A stretch of DNA of 10,649 bases from DATKKK01 sp035542975 (GCA_035542975.1 DATKKK010000081.1:1-10649); one strand, 5' to 3'; numbered from the stretch's first letter, positions 1 through 7,015 are shown. Numbers and translations are program-made. The notes: a model not told the origin generated them from the letters alone.

Positions 1-84
1 CATGTACAGGACTGCTGAAAGTGCCGAAAAAACGACAATTTCAGCGAGAATTTTGGTCTGGAATATCGTATTGGTTTTTTGCAT
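1..84 (-). CDS. thiT: ThiT-like thiamine transporter substrate subunit, N-terminus only (cut by window edge)
   Basis: An ATG at 84-82 opens 28 codons that run off the left edge without a stop. The visible peptide has a short polar start (MQKTNTIFQ) followed by TKILAEIVVFSALSAVLYM, which resembles the start of the first membrane helix of ThiT, the substrate-binding membrane protein of energy-coupling-factor thiamine importers. The start is fixed by GGAGG at 97-93, 8 nt upstream, which is also the 3' end of a TPP riboswitch; a thiamine-related product is therefore strongly expected. Translation is probably shut off when thiamine pyrophosphate is abundant. Only 28 residues are seen, so another thiamine-regulated membrane transporter (for example YkoE-like) cannot be excluded. 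It lies downstream of the modE-like gene on the same strand but has its own leader. Confidence 0.68.
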   Translation of the reverse strand, partial: MQKTNTIFQTKILAEIVVFSALSAVLYM

Positions 85-90
85 GCTTTT

Positions 91-180
91 TCCCTCCGCC
101 AGTATTGTCTGGTTCAGGTTCTAAGGGTCGACAGCATTTCAAGCCGTCCTCTCAGCCGGGTCATTTCCCAGCTCCCCGAG
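91..180 (-). promoter_or_regulatory. TPP (thiamine pyrophosphate) riboswitch aptamer
   Basis: Read on the minus strand, the segment has the THI-box hallmarks in the right order: CGGGGAGC, then GGCTGAGAGGA, CGACCCTTAGAACCTGA, and a final ACTGGCGGAGGGA. P3 can form from GCTGGG and CCCGGC around a short loop. An optional P3a hairpin forms from GACGGC and GCTGTC (6 bp, one G-U). P5 forms from CCAG and CTGG around ACAATA. P1 is not obvious. One possible closing pairing is TTCCTC (191-186) with GAGGGA (96-91), which would hide the ribosome binding site. GGAGG at 97-93 lies 8 nt before the ATG of the thiT-like gene, so control is most likely at translation initiation. TPP riboswitches are the classic class also found in some archaea. 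Confidence 0.94.
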
Positions 181-209
181 ACCTTGAGGAAGACAATGTA
201 ACTTGGTTG

Positions 210-217
210 TATTTTAA
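210..217 (-). promoter_or_regulatory. Possible TATA box for the riboswitch/thiT transcript
   Basis: TTAAAATA on the minus strand, preceded by an A-rich stretch that could act as BRE. It lies about 25 nt before the expected 5' end of the riboswitch (around 185-190) and just past the modE-like stop codon. The match is AT-rich and loose, so this is a position-based suggestion. Confidence 0.4.
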
Positions 218-235
218 TTTTTTTAGCGCGCTTGA

Positions 236-793
236 TTACTTCGCTATTATAACCTCTGTTGCCTTAACTATAGCTTCCACAGTGTCGCCTACTTTAATGT
301 CTAAGTCCTCAACCGCCTCCTTGGAAATCAAGGCTGTGACAACTGTCGGCTCTTTCACTTCAACTTTCACTTTTGCAGTCACGCCATCCTTTTCCACTGC
401 TATAACCTTTCCCTTGAAACGGTTTCTTGCACTGATCTTCAAATCAATCACCTCCCTACATTCTACGTTGGAAAAAAACTCGTGAAGATTGTCTTCTAAG
501 TGTTTATAGTCGTTGAGTAAACTCTCGCCCACTTCAGTGAGCCTTGCCCCGCCTCCACCCAATTTTCCACCCTTGTGTGTGTCCACGACAGGCTCGCCTA
601 AAGCTTTCTCAATCTTATTCAAGTAGCTCCAAACATAACGGTATGACATTGAAAGGTTCGCAGCGGCTTTAGTGAGAGAGCCTTCTTTTTTTATCTGCTG
701 TAAGATTTGGACGCCACCCTTTCCTAGAACGGGTTTTCCGTTGCATTCCAGCCAGAATTTGTATGAGAATTTGCGCTTACTCTTGGCGACCAT
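236..793 (-). CDS. modE: ModE-family molybdate/tungstate-responsive regulator with one Mop domain
   Basis: A 185-residue DNA-binding regulator. Residues about 20-107 form the ModE/LysR-type winged helix-turn-helix, including the core GSLTKAAANLSMSYRYVW (39-55) and the GGKLGGGGARLT turn (75-86). Residues about 121-185 form a single TOBE/Mop oxyanion-binding domain (FKGKVIAVEKDGVTAKVKVE). E. coli ModE is about 262 residues with two Mop units; single-Mop forms are known, so this is probably not a truncation. ATG at 793 is preferred over the upstream GTG at 802 because the TATA box at 818-825 places the transcript start almost at 793, giving a leaderless mRNA. It follows wtpC on the same strand, 81 nt away, and probably senses cytoplasmic tungstate or molybdate to control the transporter and perhaps the surface-protein genes. 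The metal preference cannot be read from sequence. Confidence 0.9.
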   Translation of the reverse strand: MVAKSKRKFSYKFWLECNGKPVLGKGGVQILQQIKKEGSLTKAAANLSMSYRYVWSYLNKIEKALGEPVVDTHKGGKLGGGGARLTEVGESLLNDYKHLEDNLHEFFSNVECREVIDLKISARNRFKGKVIAVEKDGVTAKVKVEVKEPTVVTALISKEAVEDLDIKVGDTVEAIVKATEVIIAK

Positions 794-817
794 TGTTACC
801 ACTTTTGTCGTGATGCG

Positions 818-825
818 TTTATAAG
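818..825 (-). promoter_or_regulatory. TATA box of the modE-like gene
   Basis: CTTATAAA on the minus strand in the 72-nt gap after wtpC. Its centre is about 27 nt upstream of ATG 793, the normal archaeal TATA-to-start-site distance, so the message should be leaderless or nearly so. This means the regulator can be transcribed separately from the transporter operon. Confidence 0.65.
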
Positions 826-874
826 TGCTACTTTTCTCACAAACCTAACCACACAACCACAGCGTGCTGAAAGT

Positions 875-1927
875 TTACTCCAAAAACTTGAGGGATTTTG
901 CATCAAATGCAAGCCACACTTCTTTATTACGATCTAACCGCATCTCCAGAAAAGAACGCTTCGCAATCACCGCTTTCATCAAAGGCCCAACATTAACTGT
1001 TACGACAATGACTGGACCTAAATCCATGTAGTCTTCAATGATGCCCTTGACAATGTTTTCATCGTTAATAGATGGTTGTGTTTTGTAAAGTGAAATGTCT
1101 TCTGGTCTTAGAGCAATTAAGCTCGTTTCGTTCCTGGCTTCACCAGTAGCCTTCACTACAAGTCCTTCTAGATCCCATAATGGCAGGGCATCGCTGGTTT
1201 TCTTCTGCTTAGCTTTGAATATGTTTTCATACCCAAGAAAACGTGCGACAAACTCATCCTTTGGGTTGCTAAAAACTTCACTTGCGCTACCTACTTGTGT
1301 GATCTGTCCGTTTCTCATGATGGCTAATTGTTGAGCAAGACTGAAAGCCTCTGTTTGGTCGTGTGTGACGTGAATTACTGCTACGTTGAGCTCTCTGTTA
1401 GCCTTCTTCAGTTCATTTCTCAACGTGCGCTTTGCGTCGACATCAACGGAACTCAGAGGCTCGTCAAGCAGAATGAGCGTCGGTTCGATGACAAGAACTC
1501 TTGCTAGAGCAACTTTCTGTTTTTCGCCGCCGCTCAGTGTCTTAGGCAACTTGTCTTTCAAAGGTTGAAGATTCAACGTGCCAACTATCTTTTCTGTTTT
1601 TTCTTTTCTCTGAGCTTCCTTAATCCCATGCATTCGAAGCCCAAATTCGATGTTCTGCTCTACAGTCATGTGGGGAAAGAGCATGGAGTTCTGAGGAACG
1701 TAGCCGATGCCCCTGCTCTCAGGTGGCGCTTCATTGATACAGCGATCATTTAGAAGAATCCTGCCTTTGTCGGGTTTATGAAATCCCATGATGGTTTCTA
1801 GAAGAAGCGTTTTGCCCGCGCCAGTCGGACCTAGGACAACAACGTACCCACCGTCGTCGATCTGCAAATTAATATCTTTCAGCGCAAACCCCTGCCAAGC
1901 CTTAGAGACGCCTTCAAGTTTCAACAC
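875..1927 (-). CDS. wtpC: Tungstate/molybdate ABC transporter ATP-binding protein (WtpC/ModC type)
   Basis: A cytoplasmic ATPase of about 350 residues that powers oxyanion import through WtpB. In order it shows Walker A GPTGAGKT (33-40), Q-loop VPQ (77-79), signature LSGGE (131-135), Walker B LILLDEP (151-157) and the switch histidine in VTHD (H189). The C-terminal region of about 100 residues is a TOBE-like regulatory domain (ALRPEDISLYK onward), usual for the ModC/WtpC/PotA class. The longest open frame begins at 1993, overlapping wtpB by 47 nt. ATG 1945 is 1 nt past the wtpB stop but lacks an upstream ribosome site. GTG 1927 is preferred: GGGAGG lies 10 nt upstream, and the product would begin (V)LKLEGVSKAW, matching the family's usual start. 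It is the last gene of the importer operon. Tungstate rather than molybdate is inferred from the WtpA neighbour. Confidence 0.93.
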   Translation of the reverse strand: MLKLEGVSKAWQGFALKDINLQIDDGGYVVVLGPTGAGKTLLLETIMGFHKPDKGRILLNDRCINEAPPESRGIGYVPQNSMLFPHMTVEQNIEFGLRMHGIKEAQRKEKTEKIVGTLNLQPLKDKLPKTLSGGEKQKVALARVLVIEPTLILLDEPLSSVDVDAKRTLRNELKKANRELNVAVIHVTHDQTEAFSLAQQLAIMRNGQITQVGSASEVFSNPKDEFVARFLGYENIFKAKQKKTSDALPLWDLEGLVVKATGEARNETSLIALRPEDISLYKTQPSINDENIVKGIIEDYMDLGPVIVVTVNVGPLMKAVIAKRSFLEMRLDRNKEVWLAFDAKSLKFLE

Positions 1928-1946
1928 GTTTTGCAAGCCTCCCATC

Positions 1947-2741
1947 TCAATGCACAAGTCTGGCAGGCTTCGCTGTGACCAACCTGAAAACAACTAGAAC
2001 TATGATGGCGAGCAGAATAAGCAATCCGCTTATCGGAAGCGCCGCTTTCAAGCCTTCACTGCTGAAAACATCGTAAAGATAAACTGGAATAGTTTTTGGA
2101 TAATATGCTAGAACAACAACTGCGCCGAATTCGCTCAGCGACCTAGCCCATGTAAGTATACAGCCCATCAGTATTCCTCGCAACGCTAGGGGGATTGTGA
2201 CGTGCAAGAAGACTTTGAAGCGCGAGGCTCCTAGGCTTCTAGCAACCTTCTCCATCGTGGGATCCACAGACGCAAAGGCTTCTTGAGCACTTCTAATCAT
2301 GAAAGGGGCACTGACAAAAGCCATAGCCACAACGATGCCTAGAACATTGTCGATAAACTGCACACCAAAGCTGTTAAGAAAACCACCGATCAAGGCATGA
2401 GGACCAAGAACAGTCAGTAAAGCAATGCCAGCTGCGTTATGCGGAATCAGAATGGGCAGGTCAATCAGAGAATCAAGGATCTTTTTTCCTGAAAACTCGT
2501 ATCTCGTGAACATGTAAGCGAAGGGGATGCCTAGCACAAACGTGAACGCCGTAGCTAGGAGTGCGCAGTAGAAGCTTGTGAAGATCGCGTTCAAGGTTTT
2601 GGTATCTGATAATGCTTCTGGAATTGTGGTTGCGGAGCCTGCCAAGTTTCCGATCAGAGGAACTGCAAGAAATAGCACCATAGCTATGCCTAGGATGGTG
2701 GAGGCAATTATAAAAAGTGATTTTTCTCTCAACCACGTCAT
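1947..2741 (-). CDS. wtpB: Tungstate/molybdate ABC transporter permease (WtpB/ModB type)
   Basis: A 264-residue inner-membrane permease of the molybdate/tungstate class. About six hydrophobic segments are visible (roughly 8-30, 52-78, 92-112, 132-155, 186-212 and 233-255). The cytoplasmic EAA loop that docks on the ATPase is clear at about 162-190 (MEKVARSLGASRFKVF, then IPLALRGI). The start at ATG 2741 is supported by AAGGAG about 10 nt upstream. It lies 49 nt after wtpA and 1-20 nt before wtpC, depending on the wtpC start. A TATA-like element in the gap before it may give an extra promoter for wtpBC. Confidence 0.94.
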   Translation of the reverse strand: MTWLREKSLFIIASTILGIAMVLFLAVPLIGNLAGSATTIPEALSDTKTLNAIFTSFYCALLATAFTFVLGIPFAYMFTRYEFSGKKILDSLIDLPILIPHNAAGIALLTVLGPHALIGGFLNSFGVQFIDNVLGIVVAMAFVSAPFMIRSAQEAFASVDPTMEKVARSLGASRFKVFLHVTIPLALRGILMGCILTWARSLSEFGAVVVLAYYPKTIPVYLYDVFSSEGLKAALPISGLLILLAIIVLVVFRLVTAKPARLVH

Positions 2742-2779
2742 GAAGCCAAGCTCCTTCTGTATTTCATGAGGGATTTCGC

Positions 2780-2787
2780 ATATAAAA
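2780..2787 (-). promoter_or_regulatory. TATA-like element between wtpA and wtpB
   Basis: TTTTATAT on the minus strand in the 49-nt wtpA-wtpB gap. It is placed so that transcription would start near 2757, just before the AAGGAG ribosome site of wtpB. It could be an internal promoter letting permease and ATPase be made apart from the binding protein, or just AT-rich spacer. Confidence 0.35.
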
Positions 2788-2790
2788 TGG

Positions 2791-3879
2791 TCAAGGTTCG
2801 TTCACGACCAAGGATTGCAGTTTCTCAGGAACAATCTGCAAATTGTCGGTGAAAGCAGGCTGGTAGACGGGCTGCCAGCAGTCTTCAAAAATAGTTTTTC
2901 CTTCTCCGTTCAAAATAAACTCTACAAATTCAGCTGCCAACTCAGGATGCGGTGCATTTTGTGGTATCGTAAGACCGTAGTAGATGGTTTTTCCCTCTCT
3001 GTCAAGTCCTATGCTGGCAAATCTTTGGTATTGAAACTCGACGCGTACTTGTTGATAGTATTGTTGATATTCGGGCGAACCGAGGTTAATCTGGCTGGGA
3101 AGCTCAACGTAGGAAAAACCGTACTGTTTAGCGTTGCTCAGGTATAGAAAGCAGTAGTCGATGCTTCCTGCTTCCAGAAGAGGAATTAGTGGGATGCTGC
3201 TGGCTCTGATGAGTATCTTGCCTCCTACGGGTGTTTGTGTTTCAGGCACCGTGATTACATAAGTCCCGTTGACTTTTATCGACCCGAAGGCAGGGTCAAA
3301 ATTCGGGGTGATTAATTGTTCAAAAATACTGCTGTTCTGGTAGTAGATTTCGGCAAGCTGAATCGTAAACAGAACCCTGTAGCCAAGTGCATCAATGAAG
3401 GGGTTTGGAAAACCGAACTTCACGTCAGATCGGGCGAGTATCTTGTACCAGTTTGTGGCGTTAATTTCATTTGCATATTTGCTTTGGTTCGTGTAGGCTA
3501 AGACTACGCTGTTGCTTGCAAACCTGATGTACCAATCTGCATAGCTTTGGTTTGTGTTCGGTATGGTGGTGTTGTACATCATTATGGGAATAAGCGAATA
3601 ATCAGCCACCATAAGTACGTCTGCATCCTTGCCCAGTTCAGTTACTTGTCGTATCACCTGTATGCTGCCGTAATCCTCGATTTGTACATCAACGTCTGGA
3701 TGACTCTTCTCGAACGCTTCTTCAATTCTTTCTAGCGGAAACATCAGACTGCCTGCACACAGAACCTTTAACGTAACTCTGTTTTCACTCAACCACGCGT
3801 AATAGATTCCAAAAGCCACTGTTAAGACTAATATGACGATAAAAGCGACAGCAGCAACGTACGCCCTTCGCAAGATCAA
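2791..3879 (-). CDS. wtpA: Tungstate/molybdate-binding lipoprotein-like/membrane-anchored protein WtpA
   Basis: A 362-residue extracytoplasmic binding protein that captures the oxyanion for WtpBC. An N-terminal hydrophobic segment (about 6-29) is a signal or anchor; no bacterial lipobox is seen. The mature part matches archaeal WtpA from memory: VLCAGSL (39-45), ADVLMVADYSLIP (86-98), WYKILARSDVKFGFPNP (144-160), ALGYR (164-168), LLEAGSIDY (234-242) and LPSQINLG (260-267). In archaeal WtpA/ModA an Asp and a Glu complete six-coordinate metal binding; D163 (before ALGYR) and E236 (in LLEAGSIDY) are the likely equivalents. The start is a TTG at 3879, 1 nt after the stop of the upstream gene (TGA-G-TTG), with a weak GGAAG upstream, suggesting translational coupling. 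TTG at codon 3 is an alternative start. Confidence 0.95.
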   Translation of the reverse strand: MILRRAYVAAVAFIVILVLTVAFGIYYAWLSENRVTLKVLCAGSLMFPLERIEEAFEKSHPDVDVQIEDYGSIQVIRQVTELGKDADVLMVADYSLIPIMMYNTTIPNTNQSYADWYIRFASNSVVLAYTNQSKYANEINATNWYKILARSDVKFGFPNPFIDALGYRVLFTIQLAEIYYQNSSIFEQLITPNFDPAFGSIKVNGTYVITVPETQTPVGGKILIRASSIPLIPLLEAGSIDYCFLYLSNAKQYGFSYVELPSQINLGSPEYQQYYQQVRVEFQYQRFASIGLDREGKTIYYGLTIPQNAPHPELAAEFVEFILNGEGKTIFEDCWQPVYQPAFTDNLQIVPEKLQSLVVNEP

Positions 3880-3880
3880 C

Positions 3881-4963
3881 TCAGCTTCCAGAGAAGATTA
3901 TCTGAACCTCAACGACATATCTTAACCTGTCGGACTTGGCGATATCAGAGCCGACCAACCTGAGCGGCCAGTATGTATCAGGAAGAACTTCTCCGTTGAC
4001 TTTGTTTGCTACAATAATGTTGTCATTTTCTGCAACAAACGTACTATTGAATTCGCGGTAGAAACCATCACCGTTTAACACCTTGACGGTGTAGCCCATT
4101 TTAACTAGGGTTGTGTTGAACGCCCCAGTCCCGTGAATGTTGTTGTCATCCACTCTTCCTACCAATCGCCACAAAGCAATCCCCGACCAAACGTTGCCCT
4201 CATCGTCAGTCCAGTTTTTGCCGTGACAGTCGGCATTGGCGCCTGACTCGAATGTTGTTCGGCTCATATTTTCATCTATAGCTCCTCTAAGCATTAAGGT
4301 CCATTCCTTTACTGAAGAGCATATCTCGATTGTGACCACGAACTTTACCCAAGTATGTCCCTCAGTTAGCAGATCTTTTCCAACAATTACGAACCTCAAA
4401 GGTCCTTCGTCCGAAGACAGGTTCTGTCCGTTCTTGAAATAGGCAAGTATGCAAGTTAAAGGCTGTGTGTGGTTAACCTCCTTGTGTGTTACAGGGTCAA
4501 AGGTCAAAAAGTCTCCGTTTATCTGCGCGTACGTGTACACCATCGAATAGCCATCAGAACCAGTTATCTCCAGGCATTCGCTTTCGTTGAAACCTCCGAC
4601 CAAGTTACATAGTGTGGTCAGGTTCACGCCAGTGTAGTTATTTGGAGGTGTGACTGTTCCATAGCTGTTTATGAAACCTGCCATGCCACTATAGGATGGG
4701 AGAGCGGCAATTTCGCTGGCGTTCAAAACTCGCTGGGTTCCGTTAAGACCGACTAACGTGAGCTCCATGGGCTGCAAGTTGGCTGCTAGTTTTGAGGAAT
4801 TGGGTTTCTGAATGATTATGTATACTTGCCAAGACACTAAAGCAAATGCAATAATGAAGATAACAACAATTGCTATTAGAGTCCGTCTTCCGATAAACAC
4901 GCCTTTCTTTTCAGGTTCAGTCTTCATAATGCGAACACTGCTCCTCTTTTTCATAAGACTCAT
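3881..4963 (-). CDS. Membrane-anchored protein with two tandem sulfite-oxidase-fold (molybdopterin-binding-like) domains
   Basis: A 360-residue exported protein. A basic N-terminus and one strong membrane helix (about 28-51) anchor it; the rest is outside. Residues 66-215 are a sulfite-oxidase-type fold unit like the three paralogues in this window (NYTGVNLTTLCNLVGG at 109-124, GSDGY at 135-139, EGPLRFVIVG at 186-195, a final strand about 203-214). Residues about 221-356 form a second, diverged copy (VWSGIALWRLVGR, NGDGF, YWPLRLVG). Cys246 in ADCHGKNW sits just before the WSG element, about where the molybdenum-binding cysteine of true sulfite-oxidase-family enzymes lies; the first copy has no cysteine there. 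Several N-glycosylation sequons are present. It is 1 nt upstream of wtpA, so it is almost certainly cotranscribed with the importer. Function unknown; a metal or cofactor capture role is inference. ATG 4954 and 4927 are alternative starts. Confidence 0.85.
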   Translation of the reverse strand: MSLMKKRSSVRIMKTEPEKKGVFIGRRTLIAIVVIFIIAFALVSWQVYIIIQKPNSSKLAANLQPMELTLVGLNGTQRVLNASEIAALPSYSGMAGFINSYGTVTPPNNYTGVNLTTLCNLVGGFNESECLEITGSDGYSMVYTYAQINGDFLTFDPVTHKEVNHTQPLTCILAYFKNGQNLSSDEGPLRFVIVGKDLLTEGHTWVKFVVTIEICSSVKEWTLMLRGAIDENMSRTTFESGANADCHGKNWTDDEGNVWSGIALWRLVGRVDDNNIHGTGAFNTTLVKMGYTVKVLNGDGFYREFNSTFVAENDNIIVANKVNGEVLPDTYWPLRLVGSDIAKSDRLRYVVEVQIIFSGS

Positions 4964-5011
4964 TTCCCAAGTTTTCTTGAACTAGTTTGAGACATGCAGT
5001 TTTGTAACATG

Positions 5012-6109
5012 TCATGGATATCTGTCTCCATAGTGACCTGTGCATTTAACCACATCAAGGATGTTAATAACTCCATTGTCATCCAAATCACTGTTAGAAT
5101 CAAAGCCTGATTGAGCACGTTTAGCTCCATAAATTCCTGTTATCTTTACTACGTCGAGAATGTTAACAACTGAGTTGCCGTCTACATCGCCTGTAATAGC
5201 CACTGTCACGGTGCCTCCTCCGTGAATGTTGTTTGCAGTGTTTATTTCGTATGGGACCGTTGTGGCTTCGGCTTTTATAGTGTACTTGCCGTAGCCATAG
5301 TTTGTCGTGTTCCATAAGAACGAGAGTGTCCTAGAAGTCTTGTTCGCCAAAACAACGTTTACTACCGTGCCAATGGCTGTCGTGTTTGCGTACAATGTGA
5401 CATTAAAAGTTTCTGAATAACCACCCAGATTTTCAACAGTCACGTTGATTTTGCATACGCAAGTCTTGTCCAGAACAGTTTTTGACGCCGCCACAGCAGT
5501 GACTGCCACGTCATCATATCGAAGAACCTCAAGCTTGACGATCCATTTAACCCATAAAGTTGAGTTAGTTACAAGCCCTTCAGAACCCACAATCGCAAGC
5601 CTCAACGGACCACCATCATCATAAGTCAGGTTAGCTTCATTCTTGTAATAAGCAAGAATCGGCGTCAACGATTCATTATGTTGCACCTCATTGCCTGTCA
5701 CCGGATCATAAGTCACAAAATCACCATAAACCTGAGCATAGATGAAAGCCATCGAATAGCCGTCTGAAGCCGTGACTAAAAGACACTGGCTGCTGTTAAT
5801 TCCTCCAACAAGGCTACAAAGTGTAGTAAGTGGCACGCCTGTGTAGTTGCCTAGACCGCGAATGTTACCAAGTTGATTCTTATACCCCCCAAAGGCACGA
5901 TAGGAAGGAAGACCAGCAATATCAGTGGACCCCAAAACAAGCGAAGTGCCATTAGCTGCAACGATTGTAAGAGTCATGGGAGGAAGACTTTCAATCTGAA
6001 CACACTGAGAGGGTTGCCATGCGGAAGCTATTGTTATGGTAACAATAGCCGCTATAATGGCGGCGCATTTGAAGCCTCTGATGTTGGAAAACCTAGTGTT
6101 TTGGTTCAT
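5012..6109 (-). CDS. Exported sulfite-oxidase-fold protein with CARDB-like and dockerin domains
   Basis: A 365-residue secreted protein. Residues 1-36 look like a signal peptide. Residues 44-196 are the molybdopterin-binding-like domain (NYTGVPLTTLC at 88-98, SDGYS at 115-119, GGPLRLAIVGSEG at 166-178, a final VKWIVKLEV strand). Residues about 199-304 form a CARDB-like beta sandwich (VTVENLGGYSETFNVTLY). Residues 306-362 are a type I dockerin with two calcium-loop repeats: DVDGNSVVNILD (308-319) and DLDDNGVINILD (341-352). No cysteine sits at the usual molybdenum-ligand position, so catalysis is doubtful. C98 and C109 could form a disulfide. There are many N-glycosylation sequons. ATG 6109 follows GGGAGGG at 6118-6112 and lies 45 nt below a strong conserved promoter. 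The dockerin suggests binding to a cohesin partner not present in this window. Confidence 0.88.
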   Translation of the reverse strand: MNQNTRFSNIRGFKCAAIIAAIVTITIASAWQPSQCVQIESLPPMTLTIVAANGTSLVLGSTDIAGLPSYRAFGGYKNQLGNIRGLGNYTGVPLTTLCSLVGGINSSQCLLVTASDGYSMAFIYAQVYGDFVTYDPVTGNEVQHNESLTPILAYYKNEANLTYDDGGPLRLAIVGSEGLVTNSTLWVKWIVKLEVLRYDDVAVTAVAASKTVLDKTCVCKINVTVENLGGYSETFNVTLYANTTAIGTVVNVVLANKTSRTLSFLWNTTNYGYGKYTIKAEATTVPYEINTANNIHGGGTVTVAITGDVDGNSVVNILDVVKITGIYGAKRAQSGFDSNSDLDDNGVINILDVVKCTGHYGDRYP

Positions 6110-6154
6110 TGCCCTCCCACTCTATGTTGTTGCTTAGATTTGTTCCTACGTTAA

Positions 6155-6174
6155 TCGATATGCATTTAAAAACA
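6155..6174 (-). promoter_or_regulatory. Conserved promoter, copy 1 (for the gene at 5012-6109)
   Basis: Minus-strand TGTTTTTAAATGCATATCGA. It contains a TATA-like TTTTTAAA and a fixed TGCATATCGA tail, identical to copy 3 and one base from copy 2. It ends 45 nt before ATG 6109. The extended identity beyond a plain TATA box implies a shared activator/repressor site or recent duplication. Confidence 0.8.
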
Positions 6175-6186
6175 CTTAGGTAACGA

Positions 6187-6215
6187 ACAGATAACATTCA
6201 CAAATCACTATCTGT
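6187..6215. repeat. Inverted repeat ACAGATA / TATCTGT upstream of promoter copy 1
   Basis: Perfect 7-bp arms (6187-6193 and 6209-6215) separated by 15 nt. It lies between the stop codon at 6227 and the TATA-like promoter at 6155-6174. It could be a regulator site just above the promoter or a weak transcript-end hairpin; no T-run follows it, so a simple terminator is less likely. Confidence 0.4.
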
Positions 6216-6226
6216 AGTAAGTAACG

Positions 6227-6970
6227 TTATTGTTTCTTGCGAGTGATTTCTGCGACAATTGATTTAGCTGATAGCGATTTTCGGTAAATTACGGCTGCAA
6301 AAAGCGTTATCACCATGAGCAGAATCATGGTCATGTGAGAGGGAAACTCGGGAACCCCCGCTGTTATTATCTCGAGCTTGACGACCCATTTAACCCATAA
6401 AGTTGAGTTAGTTACAAGCCCTTCAGAACCCACAATCGCAAGCCTCAACGGACCACCATCTGTTGAAGATATGTTGGTATCATTTTTGTAATATGCAATT
6501 ATTGGTGTCAATGGCTGAAGATGCGATACTTCATCGCCTGTTGCTGGATCGAAAGTAATAAAATCTCCATTTTTCACCTGATCATAAGTAAAATTAATTG
6601 CGTAATCACTCGCGCTCACTCGAAGAATGTCGCCGTTGTTGATTCCTCCAACGAGATCACAAAGCGTAGTAAACGGCACACCAGTGTAGTTACCTAAACC
6701 ACGAATGTTACCAAGCACATTCTTATACCCACCAAAAGCACGATAAGAAGGAAGACCAGCAATATCGGTAGAATGCAAAACAACCTCAGTACCATTAGAG
6801 GCAACAAGAGTCAAGTTCATAGAGGGAAGACTAATAGAGAGAGGCACTGTATCGGCTTGAACGGAAGAGAATTTCTGTAAGCCAGTGACTGTAACAAAAA
6901 CTATGGCAAGAGTTAGGAATACAGCAAAAACGTGTTTTGAACGACATCGGTGAACCGAGTTCATTTTCAT
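6227..6970 (-). CDS. Exported sulfite-oxidase-fold protein with PEF-type C-terminal membrane anchor
   Basis: A 247-residue surface protein. Residues 1-40 look like a signal peptide (hydrophobic stretch about 13-30). Residues 51-202 are the same molybdopterin-binding-like domain as its neighbours (NYTGVPFTTLC at 94-104, GGPLRLAIVGSEG at 172-184), again without the molybdenum-ligand cysteine; the usual SDGY is SDYAI here. The tail VPEFP (206-210), a hydrophobic helix (213-229) and RK-rich end match the three-part layout of archaeal PEF-CTERM sorting signals, processed by archaeosortases in known systems. The open frame extends to 7108 but would overlap the upstream gene and translate the promoter. 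ATG 6970 is chosen because GGGAG (6980-6976) is 5 nt upstream and the promoter-to-start distance of 45 nt equals that of the next gene. ATG 6964 is a close alternative. Confidence 0.86.
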   Translation of the reverse strand: MKMNSVHRCRSKHVFAVFLTLAIVFVTVTGLQKFSSVQADTVPLSISLPSMNLTLVASNGTEVVLHSTDIAGLPSYRAFGGYKNVLGNIRGLGNYTGVPFTTLCDLVGGINNGDILRVSASDYAINFTYDQVKNGDFITFDPATGDEVSHLQPLTPIIAYYKNDTNISSTDGGPLRLAIVGSEGLVTNSTLWVKWVVKLEIITAGVPEFPSHMTMILLMVITLFAAVIYRKSLSAKSIVAEITRKKQ

Positions 6971-7015
6971 TTTTTCTCCCATCCTGTAGTTATCTTGGAA
7001 CTGTTTCAGATTTGA

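Noticed and set aside
21..485. Plus-strand open frame of 154 codons at the left edge
   Set aside because: It lies antisense to the TPP riboswitch and the modE-like gene, has no family resemblance and no ribosome site.
845..861. Short direct repeat ACCACA-ca-ACCACA upstream of the modE-like TATA box
   Set aside because: Six-base repeats in a biased stretch are expected by chance; no symmetry or second site supports an operator.
2473..2736. Second minus-strand frame of 87 codons inside wtpB, and other opposite-strand frames inside the transporter and surface genes
   Set aside because: They are alternative-frame readings of genes with clear families and show no domain or ribosome site.
2738..2767. 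Ten-codon minus-strand frame ending in an ATGA overlap with wtpB
   Set aside because: Too short to judge, with no ribosome site of its own; the overlap may be chance.
4991..5011. Degenerate copy of the conserved promoter before the gene at 3881-4963
   Set aside because: Minus-strand ATGTT...TGCATGTC matches only about 14 of 20 aligned bases with a gap, and it lies about 20 nt closer to the start than the other three.
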